Shown one piece after another: positions 46,319-56,600 of a DNA stretch of 64,000 bases (positions are counted from its first letter, which is position 1; every line of letters begins with the position of its first letter). The DNA is taken from positions 1-64,000 of the forward strand of contig JALUBH010000020.1 in the NCBI GenBank assembly GCA_027050775.1, given 5' to 3'. The DNA comes from Campylobacteraceae bacterium. Its GTDB lineage: Bacteria > Campylobacterota > Campylobacteria > Campylobacterales > Sulfurospirillaceae. Position numbers and translations under genes: made by a program. The notes under the pieces are model-generated. The model saw only the letters and a list, made by a program, of their open reading frames with translations, did not search any database and was not told the origin of the DNA.

Positions 46319-46824
46319 AGTTCAAAAATATAGTTCTTATAGGTTTTATGGGTGTTGGAAAAGGGACGATTGCTAGAGAGATGAGTAAACAAAGCTCTTT
46401 CTTTGCGATTGATTGTGACGATCTCATTGAGAGTCTTGAGAACAGAAAAATAAAAGATATCTTTAAAGATAGTGGTGAGGATTATTTTAGAAACTTGGAA
46501 TTAAAAACTGCAAAATGGCTAGAAAAGAGTGTAAAAAATTCTATCATATCAACAGGTGGTGGTTTTTATAAGGTAAAAAATCTAAAAAAGATAGGAGCCG
46601 TTGTCTATCTTCAATCCTCGTTTGATGCTATATTTGAGAGAATCTTAAACCACCCGAATGCAAAGAAAAAATTGGCAAAAAGACCATTACTTAAAGACTT
46701 AAAAAATGCACAAAATCTCTTTGAAGGCAGAATCAAAGAGTATGAGAATTGTGCAGATATAACTATAAATATAGAAAAAAAAGATTCAAAAGATATAGCA
46801 AAAGAGATATTAAATATGTTTTAG
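46315..46824 (+). CDS. aroK: Shikimate kinase
   Basis: 169 residues from a GTG start overlapping the der TGA. P-loop GFMGVGKGTIAREM; shikimate-binding DCDDLIE and FRNLELKTAKWL; ISTGGGFY; LID KKLAKRPLL. It phosphorylates shikimate, four kilobases downstream of aroE. The loop reads GKGT instead of the usual GKST, common in Campylobacterota versions. Confidence 0.94.
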   Translation: MKFKNIVLIGFMGVGKGTIAREMSKQSSFFAIDCDDLIESLENRKIKDIFKDSGEDYFRNLELKTAKWLEKSVKNSIISTGGGFYKVKNLKKIGAVVYLQSSFDAIFERILNHPNAKKKLAKRPLLKDLKNAQNLFEGRIKEYENCADITINIEKKDSKDIAKEILNMF

Positions 46825-46856
46825 ATATAATCTCTAAAAAAATATTAGGGATTTTA

Positions 46857-47822
46857 ATGAGAGTTTTAACAGGACTTCAGCCTTCAGGTGCATTACACAT
46901 AGGAAACTATTTTGGCTCTATAAGACAGATGAAAGAGCTTCAAGATAGTAGTGACCTTTTTATATTTATAGCAAATTATCATGCCTTAACTTCACTAAAA
47001 GACAGCAAAGCACTAAAAGAAAATACACTAGATGCTGCCATCAACTTTCTATCACTAGGAATAGACCCAGACAAAAGTACTTTTTGGTTACAATCTGATG
47101 TCAAAGAGGTTTTGGAGTTGTACTGGATACTCTCCTCCTTTACACCCATGGGATTGCTCGAGAGAGCTCATAGTTATAAAGATAAGGTTGCAAAAGGTTT
47201 AACACCAAATCATGCCCTCTTCTCTTATCCCGTTCTTATGGCTGCCGATATTTTACTTTATGATTCACAAATTGTACCTGTTGGAAAAGATCAAATCCAA
47301 CATGTAGAAATCACAAGAGATATAGCTATAAAATTTAATAATGAGTTTGGCGATATACTTACTATGCCACAATTTAAAGTGGATGAAGAAGTAGCAACTG
47401 TTCCTGGAATCGATGGAGCCAAGATGAGTAAGAGCTATGGAAATACTATAGATATATTTTGCACAAATAAGGCCTTAAAAAAAGCCACAGGTAAGATAGT
47501 AACAAACTCTACTCCTATTGAAGAGCCTAAAGATTATGCTACTTGCAATGTATTTGCACTGGCTAAACTATTTTTAGATGAAAGTGAACAAGAAGAGCTA
47601 AAGCAAAGATATCAAAATGGCACAGAGGGATATGGTCACTTTAAAATGTATCTAAAAGAGCTGATTTGGGACTATTTCGGACCAGCAAGAGACAAGAGGG
47701 AGTATTATTTGAATCATAAAGACGAAGTCAGAGATATTCTGCATACGGGTGCTAAAAAAGCAAGAAAATTAGCTGTTGAAAAGATGGAAATTATAAAAGA
47801 AAAAGTTGGGATATTGAGTTAA
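46857..47822 (+). CDS. trpS: Tryptophanyl-tRNA synthetase
   Basis: 321 residues from the ATG at 46857 ([21 protein letters not shown], with TTAGGGA upstream). The open frame extends back into aroK, but the family always starts at this point. Class I motifs: HIGN (HIGH) and KMSKS ([12 protein letters not shown]). [24 protein letters not shown] is also typical. It charges tRNA-Trp. Confidence 0.97.
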   Translation: MRVLTGLQPSGALHIGNYFGSIRQMKELQDSSDLFIFIANYHALTSLKDSKALKENTLDAAINFLSLGIDPDKSTFWLQSDVKEVLELYWILSSFTPMGLLERAHSYKDKVAKGLTPNHALFSYPVLMAADILLYDSQIVPVGKDQIQHVEITRDIAIKFNNEFGDILTMPQFKVDEEVATVPGIDGAKMSKSYGNTIDIFCTNKALKKATGKIVTNSTPIEEPKDYATCNVFALAKLFLDESEQEELKQRYQNGTEGYGHFKMYLKELIWDYFGPARDKREYYLNHKDEVRDILHTGAKKARKLAVEKMEIIKEKVGILS

Positions 47823-47823
47823 T

Positions 47824-49062
47824 ATGTTAGATATAAAATTGATACAAAATGATTTTGAAAATGTGTGCAAGAAACTGCGAAAGAAAAATGTCAATGAAGA
47901 CATCATAGAGAGCTTAAAGGAAATTTCACTCAAACTAAAGAGTAAAAGAGCCGAACTTGAACCATTGCAGGCAGAGCAAAATGCAAGTAGCAAACTATTT
48001 GGAGTATGGGCAAGAGAGGGAAAAGACATAAGTGAGCTAAAAGCGAGATTAAGCCAAAATAAAGAGAAAATAGCAACTCTTAGCAAAGATGTTAAAGAGC
48101 TTGAAGAGAGACTTTCAAATCTAGCTCTTACTATACCAAACCTTCCTGATGATATTGTGCCACAAGGCAAAGATGAAAACGATAATATTGAGATTAAAAA
48201 AGTCCTTACTCCGCCCACCTTTGACTTCAAACCAAAAGAACACTGGGAAATCAGTGAAAATTGGATAGATTTTCAAAGGGGAGTAAAACTCTCAAAAAGT
48301 AGATTTTCCGTACTAAAAAATGAGGCGGCTAAATTGGAGAGAGCCTTGATAAATTATATGTTGGATTTCAATACAAAAAGAGGATTCAAAGAAGTGGCGG
48401 TTCCATATATAGTAAATCGTGAAACACTAACCGGTACAGGGCAATTACCAAAGTTTGAGGACGATCTGTTCAAAATTGAAGGTGAGGAGTTGTTTTTAAT
48501 TCCGACTGCGGAGGTACCTGTCACAAATCTATTTAGGGATGAAATTATTTCCGAAGATGAACTTCCAATAAAAATGACATCTTATACTGCATGTTTTAGA
48601 AAAGAAGCAGGAAGTGCTGGCAGAGACACTAGAGGTATGATACGACAACATCAATTTGATAAGGTAGAGCTTGTTTGTATCACAAAGCCAGAAGATAGCG
48701 ATAGAATTTTTAATGAGATGGTAAAGTGTGCAAGTGACCTACTCTCTTCTCTAGGGCTTGCCCATAGACACTTGATGCTTTGTGGCGGAGACTTAGGATT
48801 TGGAGCGGCGAAAACCGTGGATTTAGAAGCTTGGTTTCCCGGACAAGATAGATACAGAGAGATAAGTTCTATCTCAAATACAAGAGATTTCCAAGCAAGA
48901 AGAGCAAAGATAAGATACAAAGATGGCAAAAAGAACAGACTCGTTCATACATTAAACGGCTCTTCACTCGCTGTCGGTAGAACGCTTATCTCCATAATGG
49001 AAAATTACCAAAAAGCAGATGGAAGTATCGAGATACCAAAAGTTTTAAAAAGCTACATGTAA
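47824..49062 (+). CDS. serS: Seryl-tRNA synthetase
   Basis: 412 residues. The long antiparallel coiled-coil arm that holds the tRNA-Ser variable loop spans about residues 1-110 ([52 protein letters not shown]). The class II core follows: [43 protein letters not shown] and [19 protein letters not shown]. It starts one base after trpS. Confidence 0.97.
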   Translation: MLDIKLIQNDFENVCKKLRKKNVNEDIIESLKEISLKLKSKRAELEPLQAEQNASSKLFGVWAREGKDISELKARLSQNKEKIATLSKDVKELEERLSNLALTIPNLPDDIVPQGKDENDNIEIKKVLTPPTFDFKPKEHWEISENWIDFQRGVKLSKSRFSVLKNEAAKLERALINYMLDFNTKRGFKEVAVPYIVNRETLTGTGQLPKFEDDLFKIEGEELFLIPTAEVPVTNLFRDEIISEDELPIKMTSYTACFRKEAGSAGRDTRGMIRQHQFDKVELVCITKPEDSDRIFNEMVKCASDLLSSLGLAHRHLMLCGGDLGFGAAKTVDLEAWFPGQDRYREISSISNTRDFQARRAKIRYKDGKKNRLVHTLNGSSLAVGRTLISIMENYQKADGSIEIPKVLKSYM

Positions 49063-49077
49063 AAACAAAGGCAAAAA

Positions 49078-51405
49078 ATGGCAGAAGAAGAAGTAGTAAT
49101 TCTCGAATCGCAGAATGATATAGCTCCACTTATATCAACGGAGGATGAAAAAACTACTGCCAAAACCACTGATAACTCCAAAAAAAACAATAAAAATAAA
49201 AAGCTGATTATTGCTATTGTTTCTCTTGTGGCTTTGCTGATTATTGTTATATTTATTGTCGTAATACTTATTCTCAGAAGTAAACAAATACCAAAAGCGC
49301 GAAATATAGACACTCAGGAGATTGTAAAAAAACTTACAAAAAAAGAGAATACTCGTCAATTTTCCAAATCAAAAGTAGAAAATATGATAAAAAAGGCAAA
49401 TCTACTATATGAAAAAGGTCAAAAACAAAAAGCTTTAAAAATTTATGGAGAAATTTCTACTTTTAACGAAGCTATATCTTCATACAATATTGGTGTGGCT
49501 AAAATGAAGGAGAAAAACTATAAAGACGCAATCAAAGCATTTAAAAAGGCTATCTTAAATCAAGAGCAAAAGACTATCAGCGCTATAAATGCAGCTGTCT
49601 GTGCTTTGCATCTAAAAAATACAAAACTTTTTAATTATTATATTGATTTAGCATATGCCTACATTCCAAACGAGACAAATTCACCTCTGTATTCATATCA
49701 AATGAGCTTAATAAATTATTATAGAAATTTTTACTATGAAGCACTTTCATCTCTGAAGCATCCTAGTAGTAAATTTTACAAAGTTAAACAGCAATACATT
49801 GCTTCTAAGATCCTTGCATATTTTGACAATAATAAAGACGCTATTGATATGCTTTTAAACATAAATTCCGATATAACAAATTTACCTTTAGGACTTCTAT
49901 ATGCAAGAATAGGAGAATACCAAATAGCAAAAAAACATCTCTTAAGAGCCCTAAATCATACCAACGAACCAATAAAAATAAAAATTGCACTAGCTCTAGT
50001 TGAAAACAAACTAGGCAATCTAGGAAGTAGTGCAAAGTTATTAAAAGATGCTCAACATCTTAATGAAAAAAAAGCAAAAGAGATGTATCCCATAAAAGCC
50101 ATACTGAAAGATTCTCTTTTTGATGTCAATCTAGCTCAAAGAAATTTTACAAAAGAGTTATTTTTCAACGAAGAAAATATATATGGTTTACTATTCTACT
50201 TTTCTCCTTACAAAATATTTGATGCAAGTCAAACAGTTGAGTACATAAGAAAGGGTAGCCTTAATGTTTTTCTTGACAAATTAGGACCTGCCCTTTCATA
50301 TTTAAAAGCAAGTTCATCTATCTCAAAAATAAATGTTTCCATAAGTAAAGGCATAAAAAAAGCTTTGGCAAATCATACTCTTCAGGCTAATATCATCTTT
50401 AAATCACTATTATCAGATTATCCTCAGCATTCTATCTTGCACTACGATTTGGCTCTAACCTATGCACAAATGGGTAATTATAATCTTGCTTATAAACATT
50501 TTGCAACAAGCTATCACCTGGACAATACAAATTTTTTAGCTGGAGTTTATGCAATTTTTACAGGAAAACTTATAAAAAAAGATATATCAAAACTGAGTGA
50601 CGATGTAAAAGCAAGCATACACCTAGAAAAAAATCTTCCAAATGTCAACATATACTCTTCGCTGATAAATTTAAGTGAAAATAACAAATTTTCTTTGTCA
50701 AGATGGATAGAAACAGACAAAGTGCAAAGCCCACTCAATCTAGCCTTTGACATCATAATATCACAAGAAATATCTAACCAGAAATTTTATAGATTAAAGA
50801 CTCAAGAACTTAAAACTCTACTCCCATATGATTTGATGAGTAATATTTTGTATTTCAATATGAACAATAGTCAAAAAAACATAAAAGAGTATGCAAAATC
50901 ATTTCAAATCTATTTTAAAGACGAAAAATTAAATTTGGACAGTTTTTATTATGGAGCAAAAATAGCTAGAGTTCAATACACAAAACTTCTTCAAATCTCA
51001 GGCTTGCTTTTCCATCAAAGAGACGAAATCAAAAAGAGACTTCCACTCGAGAGAGAAGACCCAATGTCGCTTACATATACTCTTGCCTATCTTGATATTT
51101 TTACTCATAATTTTGAAGAGTCTTATGTTTTATATAACAAACTTATAGATGGATACAAGCAAAAAGACAGTAAAACCATATTTTTAGCCTCTGTGGCATC
51201 TATCGGAGCTGAACATACTGAAAATGCAATTGCACTTTTAGAACTATCCAAACTTATAGATCCAACAAACATGGAAAGCAGATATGCATTAGGGCTCCTT
51301 TACCAAGGAGTTAAAAACTTTGATGGAGCCTCAATACAATATGCGAAAATAGGAGATATAGGATTCAAATCTAAATTTTTCAGTTTCAAAATTGAGAAAA
51401 AATAG
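49078..51405 (+). CDS. pflB: PflB-like flagellar motor scaffold (TPR protein)
   Basis: 775 residues. A short acidic cytoplasmic N-terminus is followed by one membrane helix (about 42-65, LIIAIVSLVALLIIVIFIVVILIL). The rest is a long periplasmic superhelix of TPR-type repeats (YNIGVAKMKEKNYKDAIKAFKKAIL; HYDLALTYAQMGNYNLAYKHFATSYHLD; ALGLLYQGVKNFDGASIQYAKI). C. jejuni PflB (about 820 residues) has the same layout and lies directly after serS, with trpS, aroK and der ahead, exactly as here. Family knowledge: PflB builds the proximal disk that recruits stator units to the wide Campylobacterota motor. Sequence divergence is large, so the call relies on architecture plus synteny. Confidence 0.82.
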   Translation: MAEEEVVILESQNDIAPLISTEDEKTTAKTTDNSKKNNKNKKLIIAIVSLVALLIIVIFIVVILILRSKQIPKARNIDTQEIVKKLTKKENTRQFSKSKVENMIKKANLLYEKGQKQKALKIYGEISTFNEAISSYNIGVAKMKEKNYKDAIKAFKKAILNQEQKTISAINAAVCALHLKNTKLFNYYIDLAYAYIPNETNSPLYSYQMSLINYYRNFYYEALSSLKHPSSKFYKVKQQYIASKILAYFDNNKDAIDMLLNINSDITNLPLGLLYARIGEYQIAKKHLLRALNHTNEPIKIKIALALVENKLGNLGSSAKLLKDAQHLNEKKAKEMYPIKAILKDSLFDVNLAQRNFTKELFFNEENIYGLLFYFSPYKIFDASQTVEYIRKGSLNVFLDKLGPALSYLKASSSISKINVSISKGIKKALANHTLQANIIFKSLLSDYPQHSILHYDLALTYAQMGNYNLAYKHFATSYHLDNTNFLAGVYAIFTGKLIKKDISKLSDDVKASIHLEKNLPNVNIYSSLINLSENNKFSLSRWIETDKVQSPLNLAFDIIISQEISNQKFYRLKTQELKTLLPYDLMSNILYFNMNNSQKNIKEYAKSFQIYFKDEKLNLDSFYYGAKIARVQYTKLLQISGLLFHQRDEIKKRLPLEREDPMSLTYTLAYLDIFTHNFEESYVLYNKLIDGYKQKDSKTIFLASVASIGAEHTENAIALLELSKLIDPTNMESRYALGLLYQGVKNFDGASIQYAKIGDIGFKSKFFSFKIEKK

Positions 51406-51429
51406 TAAACTTACTCTACTTAAATATAT

Positions 51430-52974
51430 CTATATTAACCTGTTTTTAATATCCCTCAAACCATCTCTCATAGATATATAACTATTTAAAGCACCTATAT
51501 ATGCTTTTGCTGTTGCCAACATAGTATCAACGCTAAGTCCATGTCCCATAATTGCCGGTTTACTCTCATCAAATACAACTTTTACGACTACGCGTGCAAG
51601 CGCATCTTTACCTTGAGTTACCGAGTCAACCTTATACTCTTTTAATTTTCCTTTTGCACCACAAACTCTATCTATAACTTTAAATATGGCATCCATAGTT
51701 CCATTACCAATAGCAGCATCTGTAGTATTTTTTCCATCATGTCTGATAGTAACTGCCGCACTTGGAACACCTCCTGGGTTGCAGTCAGATAGTTGAAGTG
51801 TAATCAACTCATATACTTCAGAAATTTTGATTATTTCAGAGGCGACCAAGGCTCTAATATCATCATCAAATATCTCTTTCTTAGCATCAGCTAAAATTTT
51901 AAATTTATCAAAAGCTTTTTGAATCTCTTCATTTTTTAGATTAAATCCCAAATCTTTTAACTTTTCACTAAAAGCATGGCGACCGGAATGCTTACCCATA
52001 ACCAAAGAATTTTTATCAAGCCCTATATCTTTTGCACTCATAATTTCATAAGTTTGTGCATTTTTCAAAACACCGTCTTGATGGATTCCACTCTCGTGAG
52101 CAAAAGCATTTTTACCGACTATCGCCTTGTTTGGTTGCGGTTCAATTCCTGTGATTGTGGAGACTAGTCTGCTTGTCGGATATATCTCTTTTATATTTAT
52201 ATTTGTATTATACTCGCCAAAGATATCTTTTCTAGTTTTTAATATCATAGCTATCTCTTCAAGAGCAGCATTTCCAGCTCTCTCTCCTAAACCATTTATC
52301 GTACACTCTATCTGTCTTGCACCATTTTGTATGCACTCTATCGAACTAGCAGTTGCTAAGCCTAGGTCGTTATGACAATGTACTGAAAGTATAGCTCTAT
52401 CACCAACACTTTCATATAGAGATTTTATAATGGCTCCCATTTCACCGGGCATTCTGTAGCCAACGGTATCAGGTATATTTAAGGTCTTAGCACCTGCTAT
52501 GATGACTGCATCTAATATCTCTTTTAAAAATCCCACATCGCTTCTTCCTGCATCTTCACAACTAAACTCTACATCATCACAAAATGTTTTAGCATACATT
52601 ACTGCATCTACGGCTTTTTGTATAACCTTTTGTGGTGTCATTTTGAGTTTATACTCCATATGTATAGGACTTGTAGCTATAAAAGTGTGAATTCTTCTCT
52701 TATTTGCTTCTCTAATGGCTTCTCCTGCAGCTTTTATGTCACCATCCAAGGCTCTTGCTAGGGAACATACCGTAGAGTTTTTAACCTGTTGTGCTATTTT
52801 TGAGATAGCATCAGCATCACCGGGACTAGCAGCTGCAAAACCTGCTTCTATGACATCTACTCCTAATTTTTCTAATTGTAAGGCTATCTGGATTTTTTCT
52901 TCAGTATTCATTGAAGCTCCCGGACTCTGCTCACCATCTCTTAGTGTTGTATCAAATATTATTATATTATTCAT
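51430..52974 (-). CDS. leuA: 2-isopropylmalate synthase
   Basis: 514 residues, first committed enzyme of leucine synthesis. The HMGL-type TIM barrel has [53 protein letters not shown] and [12 protein letters not shown]. The C-terminal LeuA dimer/allosteric domain (from about 385) includes [18 protein letters not shown]. The ATG overlaps the stop of a 28-residue leader ORF of the same repeat family as at guaA. A second, leucine-rich leader ORF lies further upstream. Allosteric leucine feedback is expected for the family. Confidence 0.97.
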   Translation of the reverse strand: MNNIIIFDTTLRDGEQSPGASMNTEEKIQIALQLEKLGVDVIEAGFAAASPGDADAISKIAQQVKNSTVCSLARALDGDIKAAGEAIREANKRRIHTFIATSPIHMEYKLKMTPQKVIQKAVDAVMYAKTFCDDVEFSCEDAGRSDVGFLKEILDAVIIAGAKTLNIPDTVGYRMPGEMGAIIKSLYESVGDRAILSVHCHNDLGLATASSIECIQNGARQIECTINGLGERAGNAALEEIAMILKTRKDIFGEYNTNINIKEIYPTSRLVSTITGIEPQPNKAIVGKNAFAHESGIHQDGVLKNAQTYEIMSAKDIGLDKNSLVMGKHSGRHAFSEKLKDLGFNLKNEEIQKAFDKFKILADAKKEIFDDDIRALVASEIIKISEVYELITLQLSDCNPGGVPSAAVTIRHDGKNTTDAAIGNGTMDAIFKVIDRVCGAKGKLKEYKVDSVTQGKDALARVVVKVVFDESKPAIMGHGLSVDTMLATAKAYIGALNSYISMRDGLRDIKNRLI

Positions 52975-53057
52975 TTTATTGTCCCCTTTTTATGGAAGTG
53001 AATTCCGCAAAAATTCCTCGCGACTGAAGCACGAGCTGACGCTCTGTAATTATTCAT
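52971..53057 (-). CDS. Repeated leader ORF, copy 3, coupled to leuA (28 aa)
   Basis: A 28-residue [19 protein letters not shown] then [12 protein letters not shown], ending in a TGA that overlaps the leuA ATG. It differs from the guaA copies at K2N, L3N and F17C, and the DNA from about 52971 to 53048 is otherwise nearly identical. The leuA SD (AAAAAGGGGACA) is inside its last codons. It is 34 kb from the guaA copies in an unrelated pathway, so the unit either moves as DNA or marks a shared regulatory response. I do not recognise the peptide. Confidence 0.55.
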   Translation of the reverse strand: MNNYRASARASVARNFCGIHFHKKGTIK

Positions 53058-53085
53058 TTTATTACCTTTTTTATATTATCTATAT

Positions 53086-53103
53086 TTTGTGTTTTAACAC
53101 AAA
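53086..53103. promoter_or_regulatory. 18-bp perfect inverted repeat upstream of leuA
   Basis: TTTGTGTTTTAACACAAA, followed on the minus strand by AT-rich ATATAGATAATATA. It lies between the two leader ORFs. It could be an operator over the leuA promoter or a weak RNA hairpin; without a U run it is not a terminator. Confidence 0.5.
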
Positions 53104-53130
53104 CCTTTGTTGTTGCATCTGATTTTTATT

Positions 53131-53229
53131 TTATGAGAGAAAGAGTAAGTTTTGCAGGAGAGCGTTTTTTGTTTCTATTTTGGGTAAAAATTTGATTGAT
53201 TTAGTTATGCCGATATGGATACTATTCAT
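53131..53229 (-). CDS. Candidate leucine-rich leader peptide (32 aa)
   Basis: A 32-codon ORF 19 bases after the pssA stop with a strong SD (AAAGGAG, 5 bases, ATG). It starts MNSIHIGITKSIKFLPKIE and ends NALLQNLLFLS, with five Leu codons (CTC CTG, TTA CTC, CTC) in the last nine sense codons. Leu codons just before the stop are what a leucine attenuation leader has. It sits 157 bases upstream of leuA. No terminator follows it, so if real it may act through anti-repression of translation rather than classical attenuation. Confidence 0.45.
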   Translation of the reverse strand: MNSIHIGITKSIKFLPKIETKNALLQNLLFLS

Positions 53230-53248
53230 CACGACTCCTTTAAATTAT

Positions 53249-53992
53249 TTATTGTTCGCCATTATACTGATTTTTTTTATATTTTGCAATCCAAAAGTTA
53301 TATATAGCCCTAGAAAGTCCATAAAAAAGATATATTGTTATAATTACCGTCACACTCTCTATTGGATATATATATATAATAGAAAAAACCATTATGAGAT
53401 AGATTAGCACTTTTAAGAGATTTTGTTTTTCTAAATCTATCTTTTTGAAACTTGGATATCTTATATTGCTCACCATCAAAAATGATAATATTATAACCCC
53501 TAAAACGATGATAAAATCAAAATTCCTAAAGAAAATATATTTTTCATGCATCAGTGTCCACATTGCCAGAACAACTGCTGCCGTAGGAATAGGCACACCG
53601 ATAAATACTGAAGGTTCGCTGACTCCAACCATTACATTAAACCTTGCAAGTCTTATGGCACCAAAAACAACATACATAGCAGTAAGCAAGGAGCCAACTT
53701 TCCCATAGTTTATCCCGACACTGTAATAAAAAAGCATAGCCGGAGCTACTCCAAAAGCAACTATATCGGCAAGAGAATCAAACTCCGCTCCAAATTTACT
53801 TGTTGTTTTTGTAAGCCTTGCAACTCTTCCGTCAAGTCCATCAAAAACTAGAGATATAAGTATAAAAATAGCTGCCTTCTTAAAATCTCCTTTTACTGAT
53901 GCCAATATACTGATAATTCCCACAAAAGCGCTAGCAGCAGTAAAAAGGTTTGGAATGATAAATATGAGTTGCGGTTTGTTACTGTTTGTCAT
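53249..53992 (-). CDS. pssA: CDP-diacylglycerol-serine O-phosphatidyltransferase
   Basis: 247 residues with about seven membrane helices. The CDP-alcohol phosphotransferase signature is complete (DGLDGRVARLTKTTSKFGAEFDSLAD, about residues 48-73). Family knowledge: it makes phosphatidylserine, the precursor of phosphatidylethanolamine. It overlaps the Psd-like gene by 14 bases, as expected for a lipid pair, although that neighbour lacks its catalytic serine. Confidence 0.94.
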   Translation of the reverse strand: MTNSNKPQLIFIIPNLFTAASAFVGIISILASVKGDFKKAAIFILISLVFDGLDGRVARLTKTTSKFGAEFDSLADIVAFGVAPAMLFYYSVGINYGKVGSLLTAMYVVFGAIRLARFNVMVGVSEPSVFIGVPIPTAAVVLAMWTLMHEKYIFFRNFDFIIVLGVIILSFLMVSNIRYPSFKKIDLEKQNLLKVLIYLIMVFSIIYIYPIESVTVIITIYLFYGLSRAIYNFWIAKYKKNQYNGEQ

Positions 53993-54638
53993 TTTTTATA
54001 CCATAAGCAAAGTATCCAAGAACACTCTCACCAGCCCTAACACTATCTCCTAAACTAACTTTAACCCTGATATCTATTGGCAAAAGTAATTCTACACCGC
54101 CATCAAGCAAGAGACCAAATCTTTGGGAAAATTTTAGAGGCCCTATACTTTTAAATAGCTCTATGCCACTGCTAAAAATACCCGCTGTGACGATTATAAA
54201 CATAGGTTTGTGTTCGGATTCCAACTTAATAATCGCTCTCTCTCCTAATTTTTTGAAGAGTGGGCTCTCACTATTTAAAAGAAGTCCATGAACTCTTTTT
54301 GTGCTAGATATATTTGCCAATATTGGGGATCTAAGTATAGACATATTCCATATATTTTTTCTTATCTCTAATTTTAAAAATTCTTTTCCATCTTGGAGAA
54401 TAACCTTAGATATGTCCACAACATGTCCATCAGCAGGAGCCAAAAGTGCCATTTTATCATCTTCAGCAGAAATTCTTTCAAAATTTCTGTATATAAATAC
54501 AGTTCCTAGGAAAAGAAATAAAAAAACCCACTGAAAAAAATTAACACTCAGTGAAAATAAAAACAGGATAAAAAATACACCAACATACTTCCAGCCTTCC
54601 TTGGCTATAAATTCTGTTGTGGTATGTGTCTTTATCAT
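53979..54638 (-). CDS. Phosphatidylserine decarboxylase-like protein lacking the pyruvoyl serine
   Basis: 219 residues. Two N-terminal membrane helices (VGVFFILFLFSLSVNFFQWVFLFLFLGTVFIY) precede a Psd fold: LLAPADGHVVDISKV, LEIRKNIWNMSILRSPI, and a C-terminus KFSQRFGLLLDGGVELLLPIDIRVKVSLGDSVRAGESVLGYF. Active short Psd enzymes read RFGLIRFGSRVDVYLP there, and self-cleavage at the G-S bond makes the pyruvoyl group. Here the serine position is DGGV. The protein should not self-process and is probably not a decarboxylase. C. jejuni and H. pylori have a Psd-related gene in the same slot between ftsH and pssA. A regulatory or lipid-binding role is only inferred. Confidence 0.78.
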   Translation of the reverse strand: MIKTHTTTEFIAKEGWKYVGVFFILFLFSLSVNFFQWVFLFLFLGTVFIYRNFERISAEDDKMALLAPADGHVVDISKVILQDGKEFLKLEIRKNIWNMSILRSPILANISSTKRVHGLLLNSESPLFKKLGERAIIKLESEHKPMFIIVTAGIFSSGIELFKSIGPLKFSQRFGLLLDGGVELLLPIDIRVKVSLGDSVRAGESVLGYFAYGIKNDKQ

Positions 54639-54641
54639 TTT

Positions 54642-56597
54642 TTAACTCTCTTGTGTATCTATCGGCTCTTTATCTTCTTTGAAATGCATAAGACTTGGCA
54701 TATCTTTCTCTTTTTCAAATGTAGATATTACCTCTCTTAATTTATCTCCATCTATTGTCTCATACTCTCTTAACTCAAGAACAATTCTTTCTATGCATTC
54801 TCTATATGTCTCGAGTCTCTCTTTGACAATCTTGTATCTTTCATTAAGCAAAGAGATTACATAGCCATCAAGATTTTCAGCCATTTTTTCGCTATACTCT
54901 TTAGAGCTGGCACCTGTTATAAATGTATTTCTCTGTTTTTCAAGCACCATTAGTCCTGCTACATCACTCATTCCATAAATGCCCACCATGGACTTAACTA
55001 TGTCTGTAGCTCTCTCTAAATCATTTCCTGCGCCGGTTGAAATCTCACCCAAAAAAACCTCTTCTGCACCACGGCCACCCAAAAGAACATCTACTTCAGC
55101 TATAAGCTCATGTCTTTGCATCAAAAATTTGTTTTCTTCAGGAGTATTTAAAGTGTATCCAAGTGCTGCCAAACCTCTTGGTATGATAGAAACTTTAGAT
55201 ACGCTTTTTGCGCCTTTTGTAGTTTCAGCAACAAGAGCATGTCCACTTTCATGATAAGCTACTATCTTTTTCTCTTTTGGGTTGATTCTTCTACTCTTTT
55301 TCTCCAGCCCAGCAATAGCTCTTTCAACTGCTTCAACCATATCTTTTTGTTCTACATATTCTTTACTTTTTCTACCGGCCAAAAGCGCTGCTTCGTTGAT
55401 AATATTTGCCAAATCAGCACCGGCTAAGCCAGCTGTAAGTCTTGCAACTTCTTTTAGATCTATATCTTTTGCAAGCTTTATATCTGTTATGTGAACTTTT
55501 AAAATATCTATTCTGCCTTGAAAATCCGGTTTATCCACGAGAACTTGCCTATCAAATCTTCCTGGTCTCAAAAGTGCAGCATCCAAGACTTCGGGTCTAT
55601 TTGTCGCCGCTAGAACGATAACAGGTGATTTATCAGAATTAAATCCATCCATTTCTGCTAAAAGTTGATTTAGTGTTTGTTCTCTCTCGTCATTTCCACC
55701 CATTTGACCATTTGCCGCCCTACTCTTTCCTATGGCATCAATCTCATCTATAAAGACTATAGCGGGAGCCTCTTTTTTTGCATTTTCAAACAAATCTCTT
55801 ACTCTACTTGCACCAACACCAACAAACATCTCTATAAATGATGATCCTGAAACCGAGAAGAATGGCACATCAGCCTCACCTGCGACTGCTTTTGCAAGGA
55901 GTGTCTTTCCTGTACCTGGAGGTCCTACTAGAAGTACACCTTTTGGTATTTTTGCACCCAAACTCATATATCTATCAGGATGCTTCAAAAAATCAACTAT
56001 CTCTTTAACCTCTTCTTTTGCCTCCTCTACACCTGCAACATCTCCAAATTTTACTTTTGGTTTTTCAGAATTGACAAGTTTTTTACTACTTCCCATTCCG
56101 AGGATTCCACCACCCATGTTTTTTTGCATCCTATTTGCCAAAAGTATCCAAATACCAAAAAATATAAATATAGGCAATACCCAGGAAAAGAGAATCTGAC
56201 TAAAGATATTGGTCTCATTGTAACCACCATATGGTATCTTTTTTGCTTCAAGTTGAGATATTAGTTTATTATCACCCGAAACTTTTTTTACAATATAGAC
56301 ATCTTTTGATGCACCACTTTGTTTGTATGCTCTTATCGTAGTTTGACCGATAGCCACATAACTCAAAGTTCCTTTTTTTACCATCTCTTTAAACTGATAA
56401 TAATTTATATTTTTGGTGATAGTATTTGCTGATTTATTCATAGAATTACCCATTATACCATCATCCGGAGTTATAAAATTTTTAAATATCACAATTATCA
56501 CTATCGAGAATATTGCAAAAACTATCAAAGGATTTTGATTAAAAAAGTTATTATCACCTTTTTTATTCGTATCTTTTTTCTTGTTATTCAGTGCCAT
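54642..56597 (-). CDS. ftsH: Membrane AAA+ zinc protease FtsH
   Basis: 651 residues. A first membrane helix (about 25-42), a periplasmic domain and a second helix (about 135-155, [20 protein letters not shown]) lead to the AAA ATPase (Walker A GPPGTGKT, Walker [36 protein letters not shown]). The M41 protease site is HESGH. It degrades damaged membrane proteins and regulatory targets. It is 3 bases after prmA. Confidence 0.97.
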   Translation of the reverse strand: MALNNKKKDTNKKGDNNFFNQNPLIVFAIFSIVIIVIFKNFITPDDGIMGNSMNKSANTITKNINYYQFKEMVKKGTLSYVAIGQTTIRAYKQSGASKDVYIVKKVSGDNKLISQLEAKKIPYGGYNETNIFSQILFSWVLPIFIFFGIWILLANRMQKNMGGGILGMGSSKKLVNSEKPKVKFGDVAGVEEAKEEVKEIVDFLKHPDRYMSLGAKIPKGVLLVGPPGTGKTLLAKAVAGEADVPFFSVSGSSFIEMFVGVGASRVRDLFENAKKEAPAIVFIDEIDAIGKSRAANGQMGGNDEREQTLNQLLAEMDGFNSDKSPVIVLAATNRPEVLDAALLRPGRFDRQVLVDKPDFQGRIDILKVHITDIKLAKDIDLKEVARLTAGLAGADLANIINEAALLAGRKSKEYVEQKDMVEAVERAIAGLEKKSRRINPKEKKIVAYHESGHALVAETTKGAKSVSKVSIIPRGLAALGYTLNTPEENKFLMQRHELIAEVDVLLGGRGAEEVFLGEISTGAGNDLERATDIVKSMVGIYGMSDVAGLMVLEKQRNTFITGASSKEYSEKMAENLDGYVISLLNERYKIVKERLETYRECIERIVLELREYETIDGDKLREVISTFEKEKDMPSLMHFKEDKEPIDTQES

Positions 56598-56600
56598 TTA

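Noticed and set aside
53133-53195. Plus-strand 20-codon ORF (MRERVSFAGERFLF...) near the leuA upstream region
   Set aside because: No ribosome site. It is antisense to the better-supported Leu-rich leader ORF.
55732-56199. 155-residue open frame opposite ftsH
   Set aside because: It is a mirror frame of strongly conserved ftsH codons with no SD or recognisable domain. Other long antisense frames (over pnp, trpE, der, leuA, algD) were dismissed for the same reason.
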